64,000 bases of DNA from Paraburkholderia sp. BL10I2N1 (lineage in GTDB: Bacteria; Pseudomonadota; Gammaproteobacteria; Burkholderiales; Burkholderiaceae). Shown here in pieces: positions 1-8,807 of this stretch. Within the stretch, counting starts at the first letter, position 1. Each line of letters starts with the position of its first letter. The position numbers and the translations under genes were made by a program. The stretch lies in contig NZ_SNWA01000001.1 of assembly GCF_004361815.1 (NCBI RefSeq), positions 3,100,001 through 3,164,000 of the forward strand. Direction: 5' to 3'. The notes under the pieces are model-generated. The model searched no databases. It saw nothing but the letters and a program-made list of their open reading frames with translations, and was not told the DNA's origin.

Positions 1-1
1 G

Positions 2-1216
2 CTGGAAACTTTCGAGCGCGAGGCGACCCGCCGTGGCGTGAGCGTCCTCTACGCGGAGACGACCCAGGCGGCCGCGCGGCTCGTCGTGGATATCGCGCGA
101 AAGCACGATGTGAAGAAGGTGATCAAGACGAAGTCGATGGTCACGGAGGAAATGCGGCTTAACGCCGTGCTCGGCGAGATGGGCGTGCAGTCAATCGAAA
201 CCGATCTCGGCGAGTACATCCTGCAGATCAACGACAACGAAGCGCCAAGCCACATCATTGCGCCCGTCGTCCACAAGGACAAGGAGGAGATCGCCGACCT
301 GTTCGCAAAGACGCATCAGCGGCCGAGACTGACGGAGATTCCAGACATGACGCGCGAGGCGCGCGAGATGCTCCGTCCACATTTCATGACGGGCGACATG
401 GGCGTAACTGGCGGTAACTTCCTGATTGCGGAGACGGGTTCGGTGGCACTGGTGACGAACGAGGGTAACGAAGGCATGTGTACGGTGATGCCGCGCGTCC
501 ATGTGGCCGTCACGGGTGTCGAAAAAATCCTCCCGACACTCGAGGATCTCGCCACGGCGATGCGTCTGTTGCCGCGTTCGGCGACGGGGCAGGCGACCTC
601 CAATTACTTTTCGGTGCTCACGGGGCCGCGTGCGCCTGACGAGCAGGATGGCCCGGAACACATGTATGTGGTGCTGGTCGACGGCGGGCGAACTGGGCTG
701 ATTGGTGGCGATTTCCAGGAAATGCTGCGCTGTATCCGCTGCGGTGCCTGCATGAATCACTGCCCGGTGTATCAAAAGGTAGGCGGTCACGCTTATGGCT
801 GGGTGTATCCGGGGCCGATGGGCTCAGTATTGACGCCAAGCTATGTCGGCATCGACAAGGCGCTCGATCTGCCGCAGGCGGCGACGCTATGCGGAGAGTG
901 CAACAGCGTCTGCCCAGTCGGCATTCCGCTTTCAGATCTCCTGCGCAAACTGCGGGAGAGGCAGATGGAGCGCCACCTGCGCCCGTGGCGTGAGCGGCTT
1001 GGGCTGACGGTGTGGGGTTATCTCGCGCTACATCCGGATGCCTATGCGCTTTTGACCAGGCTGGCAGCACGGATCCTGGAGCGCATGGGCGGACAGAGGC
1101 GCGCGATTGCGCGCTTGCCGCTCGGCTCGGGCTGGACCCATACGCGCGATTTGCCCGCGCCAGTTGGCCGGACCTTCCGCGAGTTGTACGCGGCTCAGCG
1201 CAGCCATATCGGTTGA
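2..1216 (+). CDS. lutB: LutB-type iron-sulfur protein, L-lactate utilization (5' partial)
   Basis: The reading frame is open from the first complete codon, so the gene starts upstream of the window and the GTG at 38 is not a believable start. About 405 codons are visible. The N-terminal part is a LUD domain (TGGNFLIAETGSVALVTNEG). It is followed by two ferredoxin-like cysteine clusters, CIRCGACMNHCPVY at about nt 731-772 and CGECNSVCPVG at about nt 890-922, expected to hold two 4Fe-4S clusters. LutB is the electron-transferring subunit of the LutABC lactate oxidation complex. lutA would be expected upstream, outside the window. No lutC lies downstream: the next gene is on the other strand. 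Only the symbol is uncertain, since YkgF and LutB are used for the same family. Confidence 0.9.
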   Translation: METFEREATRRGVSVLYAETTQAAARLVVDIARKHDVKKVIKTKSMVTEEMRLNAVLGEMGVQSIETDLGEYILQINDNEAPSHIIAPVVHKDKEEIADLFAKTHQRPRLTEIPDMTREAREMLRPHFMTGDMGVTGGNFLIAETGSVALVTNEGNEGMCTVMPRVHVAVTGVEKILPTLEDLATAMRLLPRSATGQATSNYFSVLTGPRAPDEQDGPEHMYVVLVDGGRTGLIGGDFQEMLRCIRCGACMNHCPVYQKVGGHAYGWVYPGPMGSVLTPSYVGIDKALDLPQAATLCGECNSVCPVGIPLSDLLRKLRERQMERHLRPWRERLGLTVWGYLALHPDAYALLTRLAARILERMGGQRRAIARLPLGSGWTHTRDLPAPVGRTFRELYAAQRSHIG

Positions 1217-1238
1217 CTTATTCTTCCTCAGGAAAATA

Positions 1239-1266
1239 GATCGGCGCGGGGAGAACCGCGCCGATC
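1239..1266 (-). terminator. Hairpin terminator, probably of the minus-strand lipoprotein gene
   Basis: A perfect 11-bp stem (GATCGGCGCGG at 1239-1249, complement at 1256-1266) encloses a 6-nt loop. Read on the minus strand, the tail is TATTTTCCT, which suits the gene ending at 1290. It lies 22 bp past the lutB stop, but in the plus direction there is no T-run. Confidence 0.7.
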
Positions 1267-1289
1267 TGCCCTGGCGGGCAACCGGGGCA

Positions 1290-1769
1290 TCAATGGCGGC
1301 TGCCGCCGCCGTTGTTGTAGTCCTGCGCGCTCTGCCTTTCAGAGTCGCGATCCCCTCTGCCGCCCTGGCCGCCACCTCGGGTTGGGGTAGGATGCCCCAC
1401 GCCAGCGCCAGGGGGCCCGCCGCCGCGCCATCCGTTACCCGCCTGCGGCGCCGGACCACCACCCAGCTGTGGCCCTGGCCCGCCACCGTGGCCCTGCTGC
1501 TGCGGTGGCGGAGGCGGCCGGTCATGGTTGTAGCCGTGATCATATCCACGGTCATAGCCGCGACCGTATCCATGATCGTAGTACGACGGCCCCGAGTAGC
1601 CGCCAAATCCCAGGTAGACATTCGACTGCGGAACGGGCGCTGCGCCATAGCCGTAACCATAGCCGGGGTCGTAGCCGCCGCCGTATGCGGGCGTGCCGTC
1701 CGGGTAGACAGCGCAACCGGCCAGAGCGGCCGTGGCCGCTATGGCGAAAATTGAAGTAATGCGTTTCAT
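1290..1769 (-). CDS. Putative Gly/Tyr/Pro-rich lipoprotein
   Basis: A 159-residue protein starting at the ATG at 1769. The frame stays open further upstream, but the sequence MKRITSIFAIAATAALAGC at this ATG is a textbook lipoprotein signal with the lipobox cysteine at residue 19. The mature part is low-complexity: Gly-Tyr repeats (GYDPGYGYGYG), a His/Asp/Tyr stretch, a run of five prolines, then Gly/Pro/Gln/Arg-rich sequence to the C terminus. No enzyme domain is recognisable. Small glycine-rich lipoproteins of this kind are common in Burkholderiaceae and have no assigned function. An envelope location is inferred from the signal alone. A hairpin terminator follows the stop. No clear ribosome-binding site precedes the start. 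Confidence 0.7.
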   Translation of the reverse strand: MKRITSIFAIAATAALAGCAVYPDGTPAYGGGYDPGYGYGYGAAPVPQSNVYLGFGGYSGPSYYDHGYGRGYDRGYDHGYNHDRPPPPPQQQGHGGGPGPQLGGGPAPQAGNGWRGGGPPGAGVGHPTPTRGGGQGGRGDRDSERQSAQDYNNGGGSRH

Positions 1770-2036
1770 GGCGGGGTGGTCTGAAAAGCTTTCGTGTGGG
1801 TAAGACACCTTTCCGTCTTGTTTGTTACGGATGCTTTGTTCGATTTTGTAAGGAATTCTTTCGCGAGTGACCGGGATCCCGACGCCGCAAGGCGAACGCC
1901 ACGATCTCGCTGTTTCATTCTGGACAACTCTGTATCTCGATTGGGTGGGTTTTTTCTGGTTGCGTCTCCATCTATCATTTGCACTGGGCAAAGTGCGTCG
2001 TGAACTCACATGCCTCAATCCCAGATAAGACACATC

Positions 2037-2276
2037 ATGAAAAAGACAATATTGATGTACTGGCCACTCGCGGTGATTCTCCCGCTTGCCGCCGCCGCTT
2101 ACATCCACGCTTGCAGCGAGGCTGCTTCGCGCGCGTCTCAGGCACCTCTCGCTGCCGGTCAGTTAACTGCCGAACTCGCTCGCACGGTATCGTACGGGCT
2201 CGTCGACGACAACGCCGGTGCGGCGACCAAAAACATGCGCGCGACGGCTTCGCTACCTGCTCCGCCTACCTTCTAA
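2037..2276 (+). CDS. Small hypothetical membrane-anchored or secreted protein
   Basis: A 79-residue protein if translation starts at ATG 2037, which opens with MKKTILMYWPLAVILPLAAA, a typical basic-then-hydrophobic signal or anchor. ATG 2010 in the same frame would add nine polar residues before it and is less likely. The hydrophobic stretch ends at AYIHACSEAASRA, so a signal peptidase cleavage or a lipobox-like cysteine is possible, but the residues before Cys (YIHAC) do not fit the lipobox well. The rest is alanine-rich and polar with no known domain. It stands alone between divergent and downstream genes. The ribosome-binding site is weak. Coding status rests on the signal-like start and GC-rich third codon positions. 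Confidence 0.5.
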   Translation: MKKTILMYWPLAVILPLAAAAYIHACSEAASRASQAPLAAGQLTAELARTVSYGLVDDNAGAATKNMRATASLPAPPTF

Positions 2277-2378
2277 ATACCGCTCGGCGAGTCCAAACGT
2301 GATTTCGCCGGACTTTGTATAATCGCAATTCCGCTGCCAGCCGGGCTGGCGGTCGCCCCGCCACACCATGGTTCGTCG

Positions 2379-2883
2379 ATGAAAACCGTTTCCATCTGCT
2401 TGTCTGTCTTGGGAACATCTGCAGGTCACCTACCGCGGAAGCCGTGATGCGGCATCAGGTGGCGGAGGCGAAACTGACGGAGCGAATCGTCATTGATTCG
2501 GCCGGCACCGGCGACTGGCATATTGGCGAGGCGCCGGACGAGCGCGCCCGGCGCGCCGCGAGCCAGCGTGGCTACGACCTGTCGGCGTTGCGCGGCCGCC
2601 AGATTGGCGCTATCGATTTCGAGCGCTTCGATTTGCTGATCGCGATGGACGATGGCAATGTCGACGCATCGCACCGCGTTTGCCCACCGGCGCAGCGCGA
2701 CAAGGTCCGGCTACTGATGGAATTTGCGCCGGCGGCGAAGCGCCGGGAAGTCGTCGATCCCTATTTCGGGGCGACGCGGGTTTTGAGCTTGTGCTCGACC
2801 AGTGCGAGGCGGCCTGCCGCGGCCTGATTGCGGCCTTGCGCCAGCAGTTGACGGGCTCAGACAGACTTCTATCTTTTATATAA
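2379..2883 (+). pseudogene. Low-molecular-weight protein-tyrosine phosphatase, two frameshifts
   Basis: Three reading frames together make one family member. ATG 2379 gives MKTVSIC, then the frame must shift at the TT at 2400-2401 to give VCLGNICRSPTAEAVM, the P-loop with catalytic Cys and Arg. That frame continues through DSAGTGDWHIGE to VVDPYFG, which carries the general-acid Asp. It must shift again at the GGGG at 2768-2771 to give GDAGFELVLDQCEAACRG, the normal C terminus, ending at TAA 2881-2883. Each break looks like one base lost from a short homopolymer. Read without correction, a TTG at 2315 gives a 170-residue product with a foreign N terminus and scrambled tail. Phosphatase genes of this family commonly precede iscR in Burkholderia. 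Either the gene is decayed or the assembly has two errors here. Confidence 0.75.
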
Positions 2884-2900
2884 CCGGAAAAGGGATAGGG

Positions 2901-2925
2901 ATACTTGACTAAATCTGTCATGTAT
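2901..2925. promoter_or_regulatory. IscR-type operator 1 (25-bp imperfect palindrome)
   Basis: The half-sites ATACTTGAC and GTCATGTAT are separated by TAAATCT. This fits the enterobacterial type 1 IscR consensus (ATASYYGACT-RWWWY-AGTCRRSTAT) at nearly every position. It covers the -35 element of the iscR promoter, as expected for autorepression by 2Fe-2S-loaded IscR. Confidence 0.75.
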
Positions 2926-2932
2926 TTATACT
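2905..2932 (+). promoter_or_regulatory. iscR promoter (sigma70-like)
   Basis: TTGACT at 2905-2910 and TATACT at 2927-2932 with a 16-bp spacer. The -35 box is inside operator 1 and the -10 box overlaps the left end of operator 2, so IscR bound at either site would block RNA polymerase. The ATG of iscR follows 38 bp after the -10 box. Confidence 0.7.
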
Positions 2933-2952
2933 TGACGAAAATTGTCGAGAAT
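2928..2952. promoter_or_regulatory. IscR-type operator 2 (25-bp imperfect palindrome)
   Basis: ATACTTGACG on the left and TTGTCGAGAAT on the right, around AAAA, match the type 1 IscR consensus with about three mismatches. It begins 27 bp after the start of operator 1, roughly two and a half helical turns. It spans the expected transcription start. Confidence 0.7.
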
Positions 2953-2970
2953 TGCGGTTCCCAATACATC

Positions 2971-3498
2971 ATGAGACTCACCACGAAAGGCCGTTTCGCC
3001 GTCACGGCGATGATTGACCTGGCGCTGCGCCAGGAGCAGGGCCCGGTGACGCTTGCGGGTATCAGCCAGCGCCAGCACATTTCCCTGTCCTACCTCGAGC
3101 AGCTGTTTGGCAAGCTGCGGCGTCATGAGATCGTCGAGTCCGTGCGCGGGCCGGGCGGCGGCTACAATCTTGCCCGCCGTGCCGAGAACGTCACCGTGGC
3201 GGACATCATCATCGCCGTCGATGAGCCGCTCGATGCGACCCAGTGCGGCGGCAAGGGCACCTGCGAAGGCACGAAACAGCACGACGGTCACTGCATGACG
3301 CACGAACTGTGGTCGACCCTGAACCAGAAGATGGTCGAGTACCTCGATTCGGTCTCGCTGAAAGATCTCGTCGACCAGCAGCGCTCGCGCGAAGGCGCGC
3401 CGGCGGTGCTACGCGACCGGCGCAGCGAGGCCCCCGCGGTCGAACCCGCGCGTGTCACGCCGAAGGGACCCAATTCCGTTTTCAACCTGGCCGGCTAA
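2971..3498 (+). CDS. iscR: Iron-sulfur cluster assembly transcriptional regulator IscR
   Basis: A 175-residue Rrf2-family repressor of the isc operon that senses 2Fe-2S status. The start at ATG 2971 gives the conserved MRLTTKGRFAVTAMIDLAL. A winged-helix domain occupies residues 1-75 (recognition region ISLSYLEQLFGKLR). The cluster-binding loop has Cys92, Cys98 and Cys108 with His111 (CGGKGTCEG...HCMTHELW). E. coli uses Cys92, Cys98, Cys104 and His107, so the loop here is four residues longer. The C-terminal tail of about 40 residues is polar and poorly conserved. The gene is first in the isc cluster, and its promoter carries two IscR-type operators, so autorepression is the natural reading. 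Confidence 0.96.
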   Translation: MRLTTKGRFAVTAMIDLALRQEQGPVTLAGISQRQHISLSYLEQLFGKLRRHEIVESVRGPGGGYNLARRAENVTVADIIIAVDEPLDATQCGGKGTCEGTKQHDGHCMTHELWSTLNQKMVEYLDSVSLKDLVDQQRSREGAPAVLRDRRSEAPAVEPARVTPKGPNSVFNLAG

Positions 3499-3585
3499 CA
3501 AGGCGCAAAAAAGCGAAAAGGGTGCGACATCAGGCCCGAACCGATCCCCAGGCAGAGCCAGCACATAGATTTCCCGGAGCGATTG

Positions 3586-4809
3586 ATGAATAACGATATT
3601 CCCCACCTGCCCATTTACATGGACTACAGCGCAACGACCCCGGTCGATCCGCGCGTGGTGGACAAGATGATTCCGTATCTGCGCGAGCAGTTCGGCAATC
3701 CGGCGTCGCGTAGCCACTCGTATGGCTGGGAGGCGGAACGTGCGGTCGAGGAAGCGCGCGAGAACGTCGCGGCGCTCGTGAATGCCGACCCACGCGAAAT
3801 CATCTGGACGTCAGGTGCCACCGAATCGGACAACCTGGCGATCAAGGGTGTCGCACACTTCTACAAGAGCAAAGGCAAGCACATCATCACGGTGAAGACC
3901 GAGCATAAGGCTGTGCTCGATACCTGCCGCGAGCTCGAGCGCGAAGGCTTTGAAGTCACCTACCTCGACGTGAAGGACGACGGCCTGATCGACCTCGACG
4001 TGTTCAAGGATGCGCTGCGCCCGGACACGATTCTGGTGTCGGTGATGTCGGTCAACAATGAGATCGGTGTGATTCAGGACATCGAGACGATCGGTGAAAT
4101 CTGCCGCGAAAAGGGCATCATTTTTCACGTCGATGCCGCTCAGGCCACCGGCAAGATCGAGATCGACCTGCAAACGCTGAAGGTCGATCTGATGTCGCTC
4201 TCGGCGCACAAGACGTACGGTCCGAAGGGCATCGGCGCGCTGTATGTCCGCCGCAAGCCGCGCGTGCGTATCGAAGCGCAGATGCACGGCGGCGGTCACG
4301 AGCGCGGCATGCGCTCGGGCACGCTGGCGACGCATCAGATCGTCGGCATGGGCGAAGCGTTCCGCATCGCGCGCGAAGAAATGGCGACGGAAAACGAGCG
4401 CGTCCGCATGTTGCGCGACCGTCTGCTGCGCGGCCTCTCGGAAATCGAAGAAACGTATGTGAACGGCGACATGGAAAAGCGTGTCCCGCACAACCTGAAC
4501 ATCAGCTTCAACTTCGTCGAAGGCGAGTCGCTGATCATGGCAGTCAAGGACGTCGCGGTGTCGTCGGGTTCGGCGTGCACGTCGGCTTCGCTGGAGCCGT
4601 CGTATGTGTTGCGCGCGCTCGGCCGCAACGACGAACTGGCGCACAGTTCGATCCGCTTCACGGTCGGCCGTTTCACGACGGAACAGGACGTCGACTACGT
4701 GATCAACCTGTTGAAGAGCAAGATTGCCAAGCTGCGCGACCTGTCGCCGCTGTGGGAAATGCATCAGGACGGTATCGATATTTCGACCATCAAGTGGGCT
4801 GCGCACTGA
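3586..4809 (+). CDS. iscS: Cysteine desulfurase IscS
   Basis: A 407-residue pyridoxal-phosphate enzyme that takes sulfur from L-cysteine as a persulfide and hands it to IscU and other acceptors. His107 (KTEHKAV) stacks on the cofactor, Lys209 ([12 protein letters not shown]) forms the Schiff base, and Cys331 ([10 protein letters not shown]) is the persulfide carrier; each is shifted by three from E. coli IscS. The C terminus [18 protein letters not shown] matches the IscU/IscX-binding tail. ATG 3586 is chosen because it lies 8 nt after a GGAG and gives the usual N terminus ([15 protein letters not shown]). It lies 87 bp after iscR in the same operon. Confidence 0.98.
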   Translation: MNNDIPHLPIYMDYSATTPVDPRVVDKMIPYLREQFGNPASRSHSYGWEAERAVEEARENVAALVNADPREIIWTSGATESDNLAIKGVAHFYKSKGKHIITVKTEHKAVLDTCRELEREGFEVTYLDVKDDGLIDLDVFKDALRPDTILVSVMSVNNEIGVIQDIETIGEICREKGIIFHVDAAQATGKIEIDLQTLKVDLMSLSAHKTYGPKGIGALYVRRKPRVRIEAQMHGGGHERGMRSGTLATHQIVGMGEAFRIAREEMATENERVRMLRDRLLRGLSEIEETYVNGDMEKRVPHNLNISFNFVEGESLIMAVKDVAVSSGSACTSASLEPSYVLRALGRNDELAHSSIRFTVGRFTTEQDVDYVINLLKSKIAKLRDLSPLWEMHQDGIDISTIKWAAH

Positions 4810-4889
4810 CGCGCCGATTGTGCTGTTACGCCGATCGGCATCAGCGGTCGACATCGAATGCAGATTGAATCGAATCAAGGAGGTTAATC

Positions 4890-5309
4890 ATGTCTTATAG
4901 CAACAAGGTTCTGGACCACTACGAAAACCCGCGCAACGTTGGTTCCTTCGCGAAGGACGACGATGCAGTCGGCACCGGCATGGTCGGCGCACCGGCATGC
5001 GGCGACGTGATGAAGTTGCAGATCCGCGTGGGTGCTGATGGCATTATCGAAGACGCGAAGTTCAAGACGTACGGCTGCGGTTCGGCGATCGCATCGAGCT
5101 CGCTTGTCACCGAATGGGTGAAGGGCAAGACGTTGGACCAGGCAATGTCGATCAAGAATACGCAGATCGCAGAAGAACTCGCGCTGCCGCCGGTGAAAAT
5201 CCACTGCTCGATCCTCGCGGAAGATGCGATCAAGGCAGCGGTCGCCGATTACAAGCAGCGTCACGGCGGCGAAGCCGTCGAAGAAGGCGAGAAGCAGCAG
5301 GCCGCCTGA
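4890..5309 (+). CDS. iscU: Iron-sulfur cluster scaffold protein IscU
   Basis: A 139-residue scaffold on which 2Fe-2S clusters are built. The three cluster ligands are Cys37 (GAPACGD), Cys63 (KTYGCGS) and Cys106 (KIHCSIL), with Asp39 also conserved. Residues 99-103, LPPVK, are the motif bound by the chaperone HscA. A strong ribosome-binding site (AAGGAGG) lies 6 nt before ATG. The protein runs about ten residues past the usual end with a Glu/Lys/Gln-rich tail. It follows iscS by 80 bp. Confidence 0.98.
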   Translation: MSYSNKVLDHYENPRNVGSFAKDDDAVGTGMVGAPACGDVMKLQIRVGADGIIEDAKFKTYGCGSAIASSSLVTEWVKGKTLDQAMSIKNTQIAEELALPPVKIHCSILAEDAIKAAVADYKQRHGGEAVEEGEKQQAA

Positions 5310-5445
5310 GCGCTGCGGCTGGGCGCGGGTAGCAGGGAAGCAAGGCGGGCGCGCAGGCGCGTGGCCGTCCGGCATGAGCGATATTGGATGCAGGCAGGGT
5401 CGCAGGGCGCGTAAAAGCTCGGGGTCCTGCGCAATGAGAAACGCT

Positions 5446-5769
5446 ATGGCAATTACGTTGACCGAAAAGGCAGCACAGCACGTTCAGAAGTATCTGACGC
5501 GACGCGGCAAGGGTGTCGGGTTGCGGGTCGGTGTGCGCACTACCGGATGCTCGGGTCTCGCCTACAAGCTGGAGTATGTGGACGAACTCGCGCCGGAAGA
5601 CCAGGTATTCGACTGCAACGGCGTGAAGCTCATTGTCGATCCGAAGAGTCTCGCCTATATCGACGGCACTGAACTCGACTTCGCACGCGAGGGGTTGAAC
5701 GAAGGTTTCAAGTTCAACAACCCGAACGTGAAGGACGAGTGCGGTTGCGGCGAATCGTTCCGCGTGTGA
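5446..5769 (+). CDS. iscA: Iron-sulfur cluster assembly protein IscA
   Basis: A 107-residue A-type carrier that receives clusters from IscU and delivers them, especially 4Fe-4S clusters, to target enzymes. The three invariant cysteines are Cys35 (TTGCSGLAY), Cys99 and Cys101 (DECGCGESF). The frame is open well upstream, but [17 protein letters not shown] from ATG 5446 is the family N terminus and gives the standard length. The 136-bp gap after iscU is GC-rich and has no gene. A hairpin terminator lies just downstream. Confidence 0.97.
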   Translation: MAITLTEKAAQHVQKYLTRRGKGVGLRVGVRTTGCSGLAYKLEYVDELAPEDQVFDCNGVKLIVDPKSLAYIDGTELDFAREGLNEGFKFNNPNVKDECGCGESFRV

Positions 5770-5785
5770 GTCCGCGCGAAGCCGG

Positions 5786-5815
5786 AAAAAGGCGGCGCGG
5801 GCCGCCTTTTTAATT
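5786..5815 (+). terminator. Intrinsic terminator between iscA and hscB
   Basis: A GGCGGC/GCCGCC stem (5791-5796 with 5801-5806) has A-T pairs extending it outward (AAAAA before, TTTTT after) and a 4-nt loop. A T-rich tail to 5817 follows. It stands between two genes of one pathway, so it probably attenuates rather than ends isc transcription, or hscB has its own promoter. Confidence 0.8.
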
Positions 5816-5860
5816 TTCCGGTGCACATTGGTGCATCTCTTCAACGGACGACGTAATTCG

Positions 5861-6388
5861 ATGGCCTCGCTGACCGACAGTCACTTCGACCTGTTCAACC
5901 TGCCGGCGCAATTCACGATCGACGCACACGCGCTCGACGACGCTTACCGCACCGTTCAGGCCCAGGTTCACCCCGACCGCTTTGCCGCAGCCGGCGATGC
6001 GCAAAAGCGCATCGCGATGCAGTGGGCGACCCGCACGAACGAGGCGTATCAGACATTGCGCGATCCACTCAAGCGTGCCACCTACCTGCTGTCGCTGCGC
6101 GGCATCGACGTCGGCGCGCATAACAATACGGCGATGGAGCCGGCGTTCCTCATGCAGCAGATGGAATGGCGCGAAGGCATCGAAGACGCCGCTGCGGCGA
6201 AGAATGTCGACGCCCTCGATGCGCTCCTCAATGAACTGCGCGACGAGGAGCGTGTGCGCCTGGCGAAGCTCGGCGCGCTGCTCGACAGCGGCGCGAACCA
6301 GGCGGCCGGTGAAGCGGTGCGGCAAATGATGTTCATCGAGCGGGTGGCGTCGGAAATCGGCGCGCAGATCGAAAAGCTCGAGAACTAG
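5861..6388 (+). CDS. hscB: Fe-S cluster co-chaperone HscB (J-type)
   Basis: A 175-residue J-domain co-chaperone that recruits IscU to HscA and stimulates its ATPase. The J domain fills the N-terminal half, with the HPD motif at residues 37-39 (VHPDRF). The C-terminal half is the helical IscU-binding domain. ATG 5861 gives [18 protein letters not shown], the usual start; the in-frame codon at 5828 would add 11 unrelated residues. It follows iscA across a terminator-like hairpin and precedes hscA by 74 bp. Confidence 0.95.
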   Translation: MASLTDSHFDLFNLPAQFTIDAHALDDAYRTVQAQVHPDRFAAAGDAQKRIAMQWATRTNEAYQTLRDPLKRATYLLSLRGIDVGAHNNTAMEPAFLMQQMEWREGIEDAAAAKNVDALDALLNELRDEERVRLAKLGALLDSGANQAAGEAVRQMMFIERVASEIGAQIEKLEN

Positions 6389-6462
6389 CCAGCGCGCCCA
6401 GACGCCTCTTTTGTCGCGAATCAAACATTAGCGGGTCGAACGATCCCCGAAGAAGATCACAG

Positions 6463-8334
6463 ATGGCTTTACTGCAAATCTCCGAACCCGGCATGGCGCC
6501 AGCGCCGCATCAGCGACGGCTCGCTGTCGGCATCGACCTCGGCACCACGAATTCCCTCGTCGCCGCCGTGCGCAGCGGCGTGCCCGACGTACTCCCTGAC
6601 GAAGACGGTCATGTGCTGTTGCCGTCGGTGGTGCGCTACCTCGAAAAGGGCGGTCGCCGGATCGGCCGAACGGCGAAGGACGAAGCGGCGACCGATCCGC
6701 GCAACACGATCGTCTCGGTCAAGCGTTTCATGGGCCGCGGCAAAAGCGAAGTGGAAGGCGCCGAAAATGCGCCCTACGATTTCGTCGATGCGCCTGGCAT
6801 GGTCCAGATCCGCACGGTCGACGGCGTGAAGAGCCCGGTCGAAGTATCGGCGGAAATTCTCGCCACGCTGCGTCAACGCGCCGAAGATACGCTCGGCGAC
6901 GAACTGGTCGGCGCGGTGATCACGGTGCCGGCCTATTTCGACGAAGCGCAGCGCCAGGCGACCAAGGACGCCGCGCGTCTGGCAGGGCTGAACGTACTGC
7001 GGCTCTTGAACGAACCGACGGCTGCGGCGATCGCCTACGGACTCGACAATGGGTCCGAGGGTCTATACGCGGTCTACGACCTTGGCGGCGGCACGTTCGA
7101 CCTGTCGATCCTCAAGCTCACGAAGGGCGTTTTCGAAGTGCTGGCTGCCGGCGGCGATTCCGCGCTCGGCGGCGATGATTTCGACCACGCACTGTACCGC
7201 CATGTGCTCGCGCAGGCGGGCATCGCCCCACAGACGCTCGCGCCGGAGGACGTTCGGTTTCTGCTCGATAACGTCCGCGTGCTGAAGGAAGCGCTTTCGG
7301 CCGCGCCGCAGGCAAAGCTCACAGTGTCGCTGTCGAATGGCACGGCGCTCGATCTGACGGTCGACGAGGCGACCTTCGAAGGCATCACGAAGGATCTCGT
7401 GCAGCGTACGCTCGGTCCGACGAGAAAGGCGTTGCGTGACGCGAAAGTCACACCGGCGGACATCAAAGGTGTTGTGCTGGTTGGCGGGGCGACGCGCATG
7501 CCGGTGATTCGCCGCGCGGTCGAGACGTACTTCGGCCAGCTGCCGCTGATCAATCTCGATCCGGATCAGGTTGTCGCGCTCGGCGCGGCGATCCAGGCTG
7601 ATCTGCTGGCAGGCAACCGCAGTGCGGATGGCGACGACTGGCTGCTGCTCGACGTCATCCCGCTATCGCTTGGCGTCGAGACAATGGGCGGACTCACTGA
7701 GAAGATCATCCCGCGGAACTCGACCATTCCGGTCGCCCGCGCGCAGGACTTCACGACATTCAAGGACGGCCAGACGGCGATGGCGATTCACGTCGTCCAG
7801 GGTGAGCGTGAGCTGGTGGCCGACTGCCGTTCGCTCGCGCGCTTCGAACTGCGCGGCATTCCGCCGATGGCGGCCGGTGCGGCGCGCATCCGTGTGACCT
7901 ATCAGGTCGATGCGGATGGTCTGCTGTCGGTGTTCGCGCGCGAGCAGCATTCGGGCGTGGAAGCCTCGGTCGTGGTGAAACCGTCCTACGGTCTCGCTGA
8001 TGACGACGTGGCGCGCATGCTGGAAGAGAGCTTCACGACGGCCGAAATCGACATGCGCGCCCGCGCGCTGCGCGAGGCGCAGGTCGAGGCGCAGCGTCTC
8101 GTCGAGGCGACCGACGCGGCACTCGCGGCCGACGGCGAACTGCTCGACGAAGCCGAACGGGTGCAACTCGACACGCTGTTGACGGCGCTGCGCAACGTCG
8201 CCCAAGGCGATGATGTCGACACCGTCGAAGCCGCGACCAAGGCGCTCGCCGAAGGCACCGACGAATTCGCCGCACGCCGCATGAACAAGGGTATCCGGCG
8301 CGCGCTCGCGGGCCGCAAGCTCGACGAGATCTGA
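6463..8334 (+). CDS. hscA: Fe-S protein assembly Hsp70 chaperone HscA
   Basis: A 623-residue Hsp70-family ATPase that binds the LPPVK motif of IscU and drives cluster release. The nucleotide-binding domain shows the phosphate loops [12 protein letters not shown] near residue 24 and [13 protein letters not shown] near residue 204, and the adenosine motif [10 protein letters not shown]. The substrate-binding domain begins near residue 385 ([17 protein letters not shown]). The short N-terminal extension and the neighbours hscB and fdx separate it from DnaK. Confidence 0.97.
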   Translation: MALLQISEPGMAPAPHQRRLAVGIDLGTTNSLVAAVRSGVPDVLPDEDGHVLLPSVVRYLEKGGRRIGRTAKDEAATDPRNTIVSVKRFMGRGKSEVEGAENAPYDFVDAPGMVQIRTVDGVKSPVEVSAEILATLRQRAEDTLGDELVGAVITVPAYFDEAQRQATKDAARLAGLNVLRLLNEPTAAAIAYGLDNGSEGLYAVYDLGGGTFDLSILKLTKGVFEVLAAGGDSALGGDDFDHALYRHVLAQAGIAPQTLAPEDVRFLLDNVRVLKEALSAAPQAKLTVSLSNGTALDLTVDEATFEGITKDLVQRTLGPTRKALRDAKVTPADIKGVVLVGGATRMPVIRRAVETYFGQLPLINLDPDQVVALGAAIQADLLAGNRSADGDDWLLLDVIPLSLGVETMGGLTEKIIPRNSTIPVARAQDFTTFKDGQTAMAIHVVQGERELVADCRSLARFELRGIPPMAAGAARIRVTYQVDADGLLSVFAREQHSGVEASVVVKPSYGLADDDVARMLEESFTTAEIDMRARALREAQVEAQRLVEATDAALAADGELLDEAERVQLDTLLTALRNVAQGDDVDTVEAATKALAEGTDEFAARRMNKGIRRALAGRKLDEI

Positions 8335-8450
8335 TCCGCTTTATCCCCACGAATCACGTGACGCGTGTCAAAAGGGCGCGTGTCGCCAGTAAAATGACAG
8401 GGAGCCCGGCTGCTGCTGGCAGCCGTGCTTCACAGAGAACCGGAAAACGT

Positions 8451-8792
8451 ATGCCTCAAATCGTTGTGCTGCCTCACGTCGAGCTGTGCCCGGAGGGCGC
8501 GGTGATCGATGCCGTTCCAGGCAAGAGCATCTGCGACAGCCTGCTCGAACACGGTATCGAGATCGAGCATGCTTGTGAGAAGTCGTGCGCGTGCACGACG
8601 TGTCACGTGATCGTACGTGAAGGCTTCAACGCGCTCACGCCGTCGGAAGAAGACGAGGACGATCTGCTGGACAAGGCATGGGGTCTCGAGCCCGAATCGC
8701 GCCTGTCGTGCCAGGCCGTGGTTCCCGGCGAGCAGGATCTCGTCGTCGAAATCCCGCGTTACTCGATTAACCACGCGAAGGAAAATCACTAA
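8451..8792 (+). CDS. fdx: ISC-type 2Fe-2S ferredoxin
   Basis: A 113-residue ferredoxin that supplies electrons for cluster assembly on IscU. The ligands are Cys42, Cys48, Cys51 and Cys87 (ACEKSCACTTC, then RLSCQ), at the same positions as E. coli Fdx. ATG 8451 is preferred over the upstream in-frame GTG at 8358 because MPQIVVLPHVELCPEG is the family start. It is followed after 15 bp by iscX. Confidence 0.97.
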   Translation: MPQIVVLPHVELCPEGAVIDAVPGKSICDSLLEHGIEIEHACEKSCACTTCHVIVREGFNALTPSEEDEDDLLDKAWGLEPESRLSCQAVVPGEQDLVVEIPRYSINHAKENH

Positions 8793-8807
8793 GAGGAGCG
8801 AGCAGCC

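Noticed and set aside
2315..2378. TTG start for the phosphatase at 2315
   Set aside because: It gives an N terminus unlike the family (MYNRNSAASRAGG...). ATG 2379 gives MKTVSIC, as in relatives, in a different frame.
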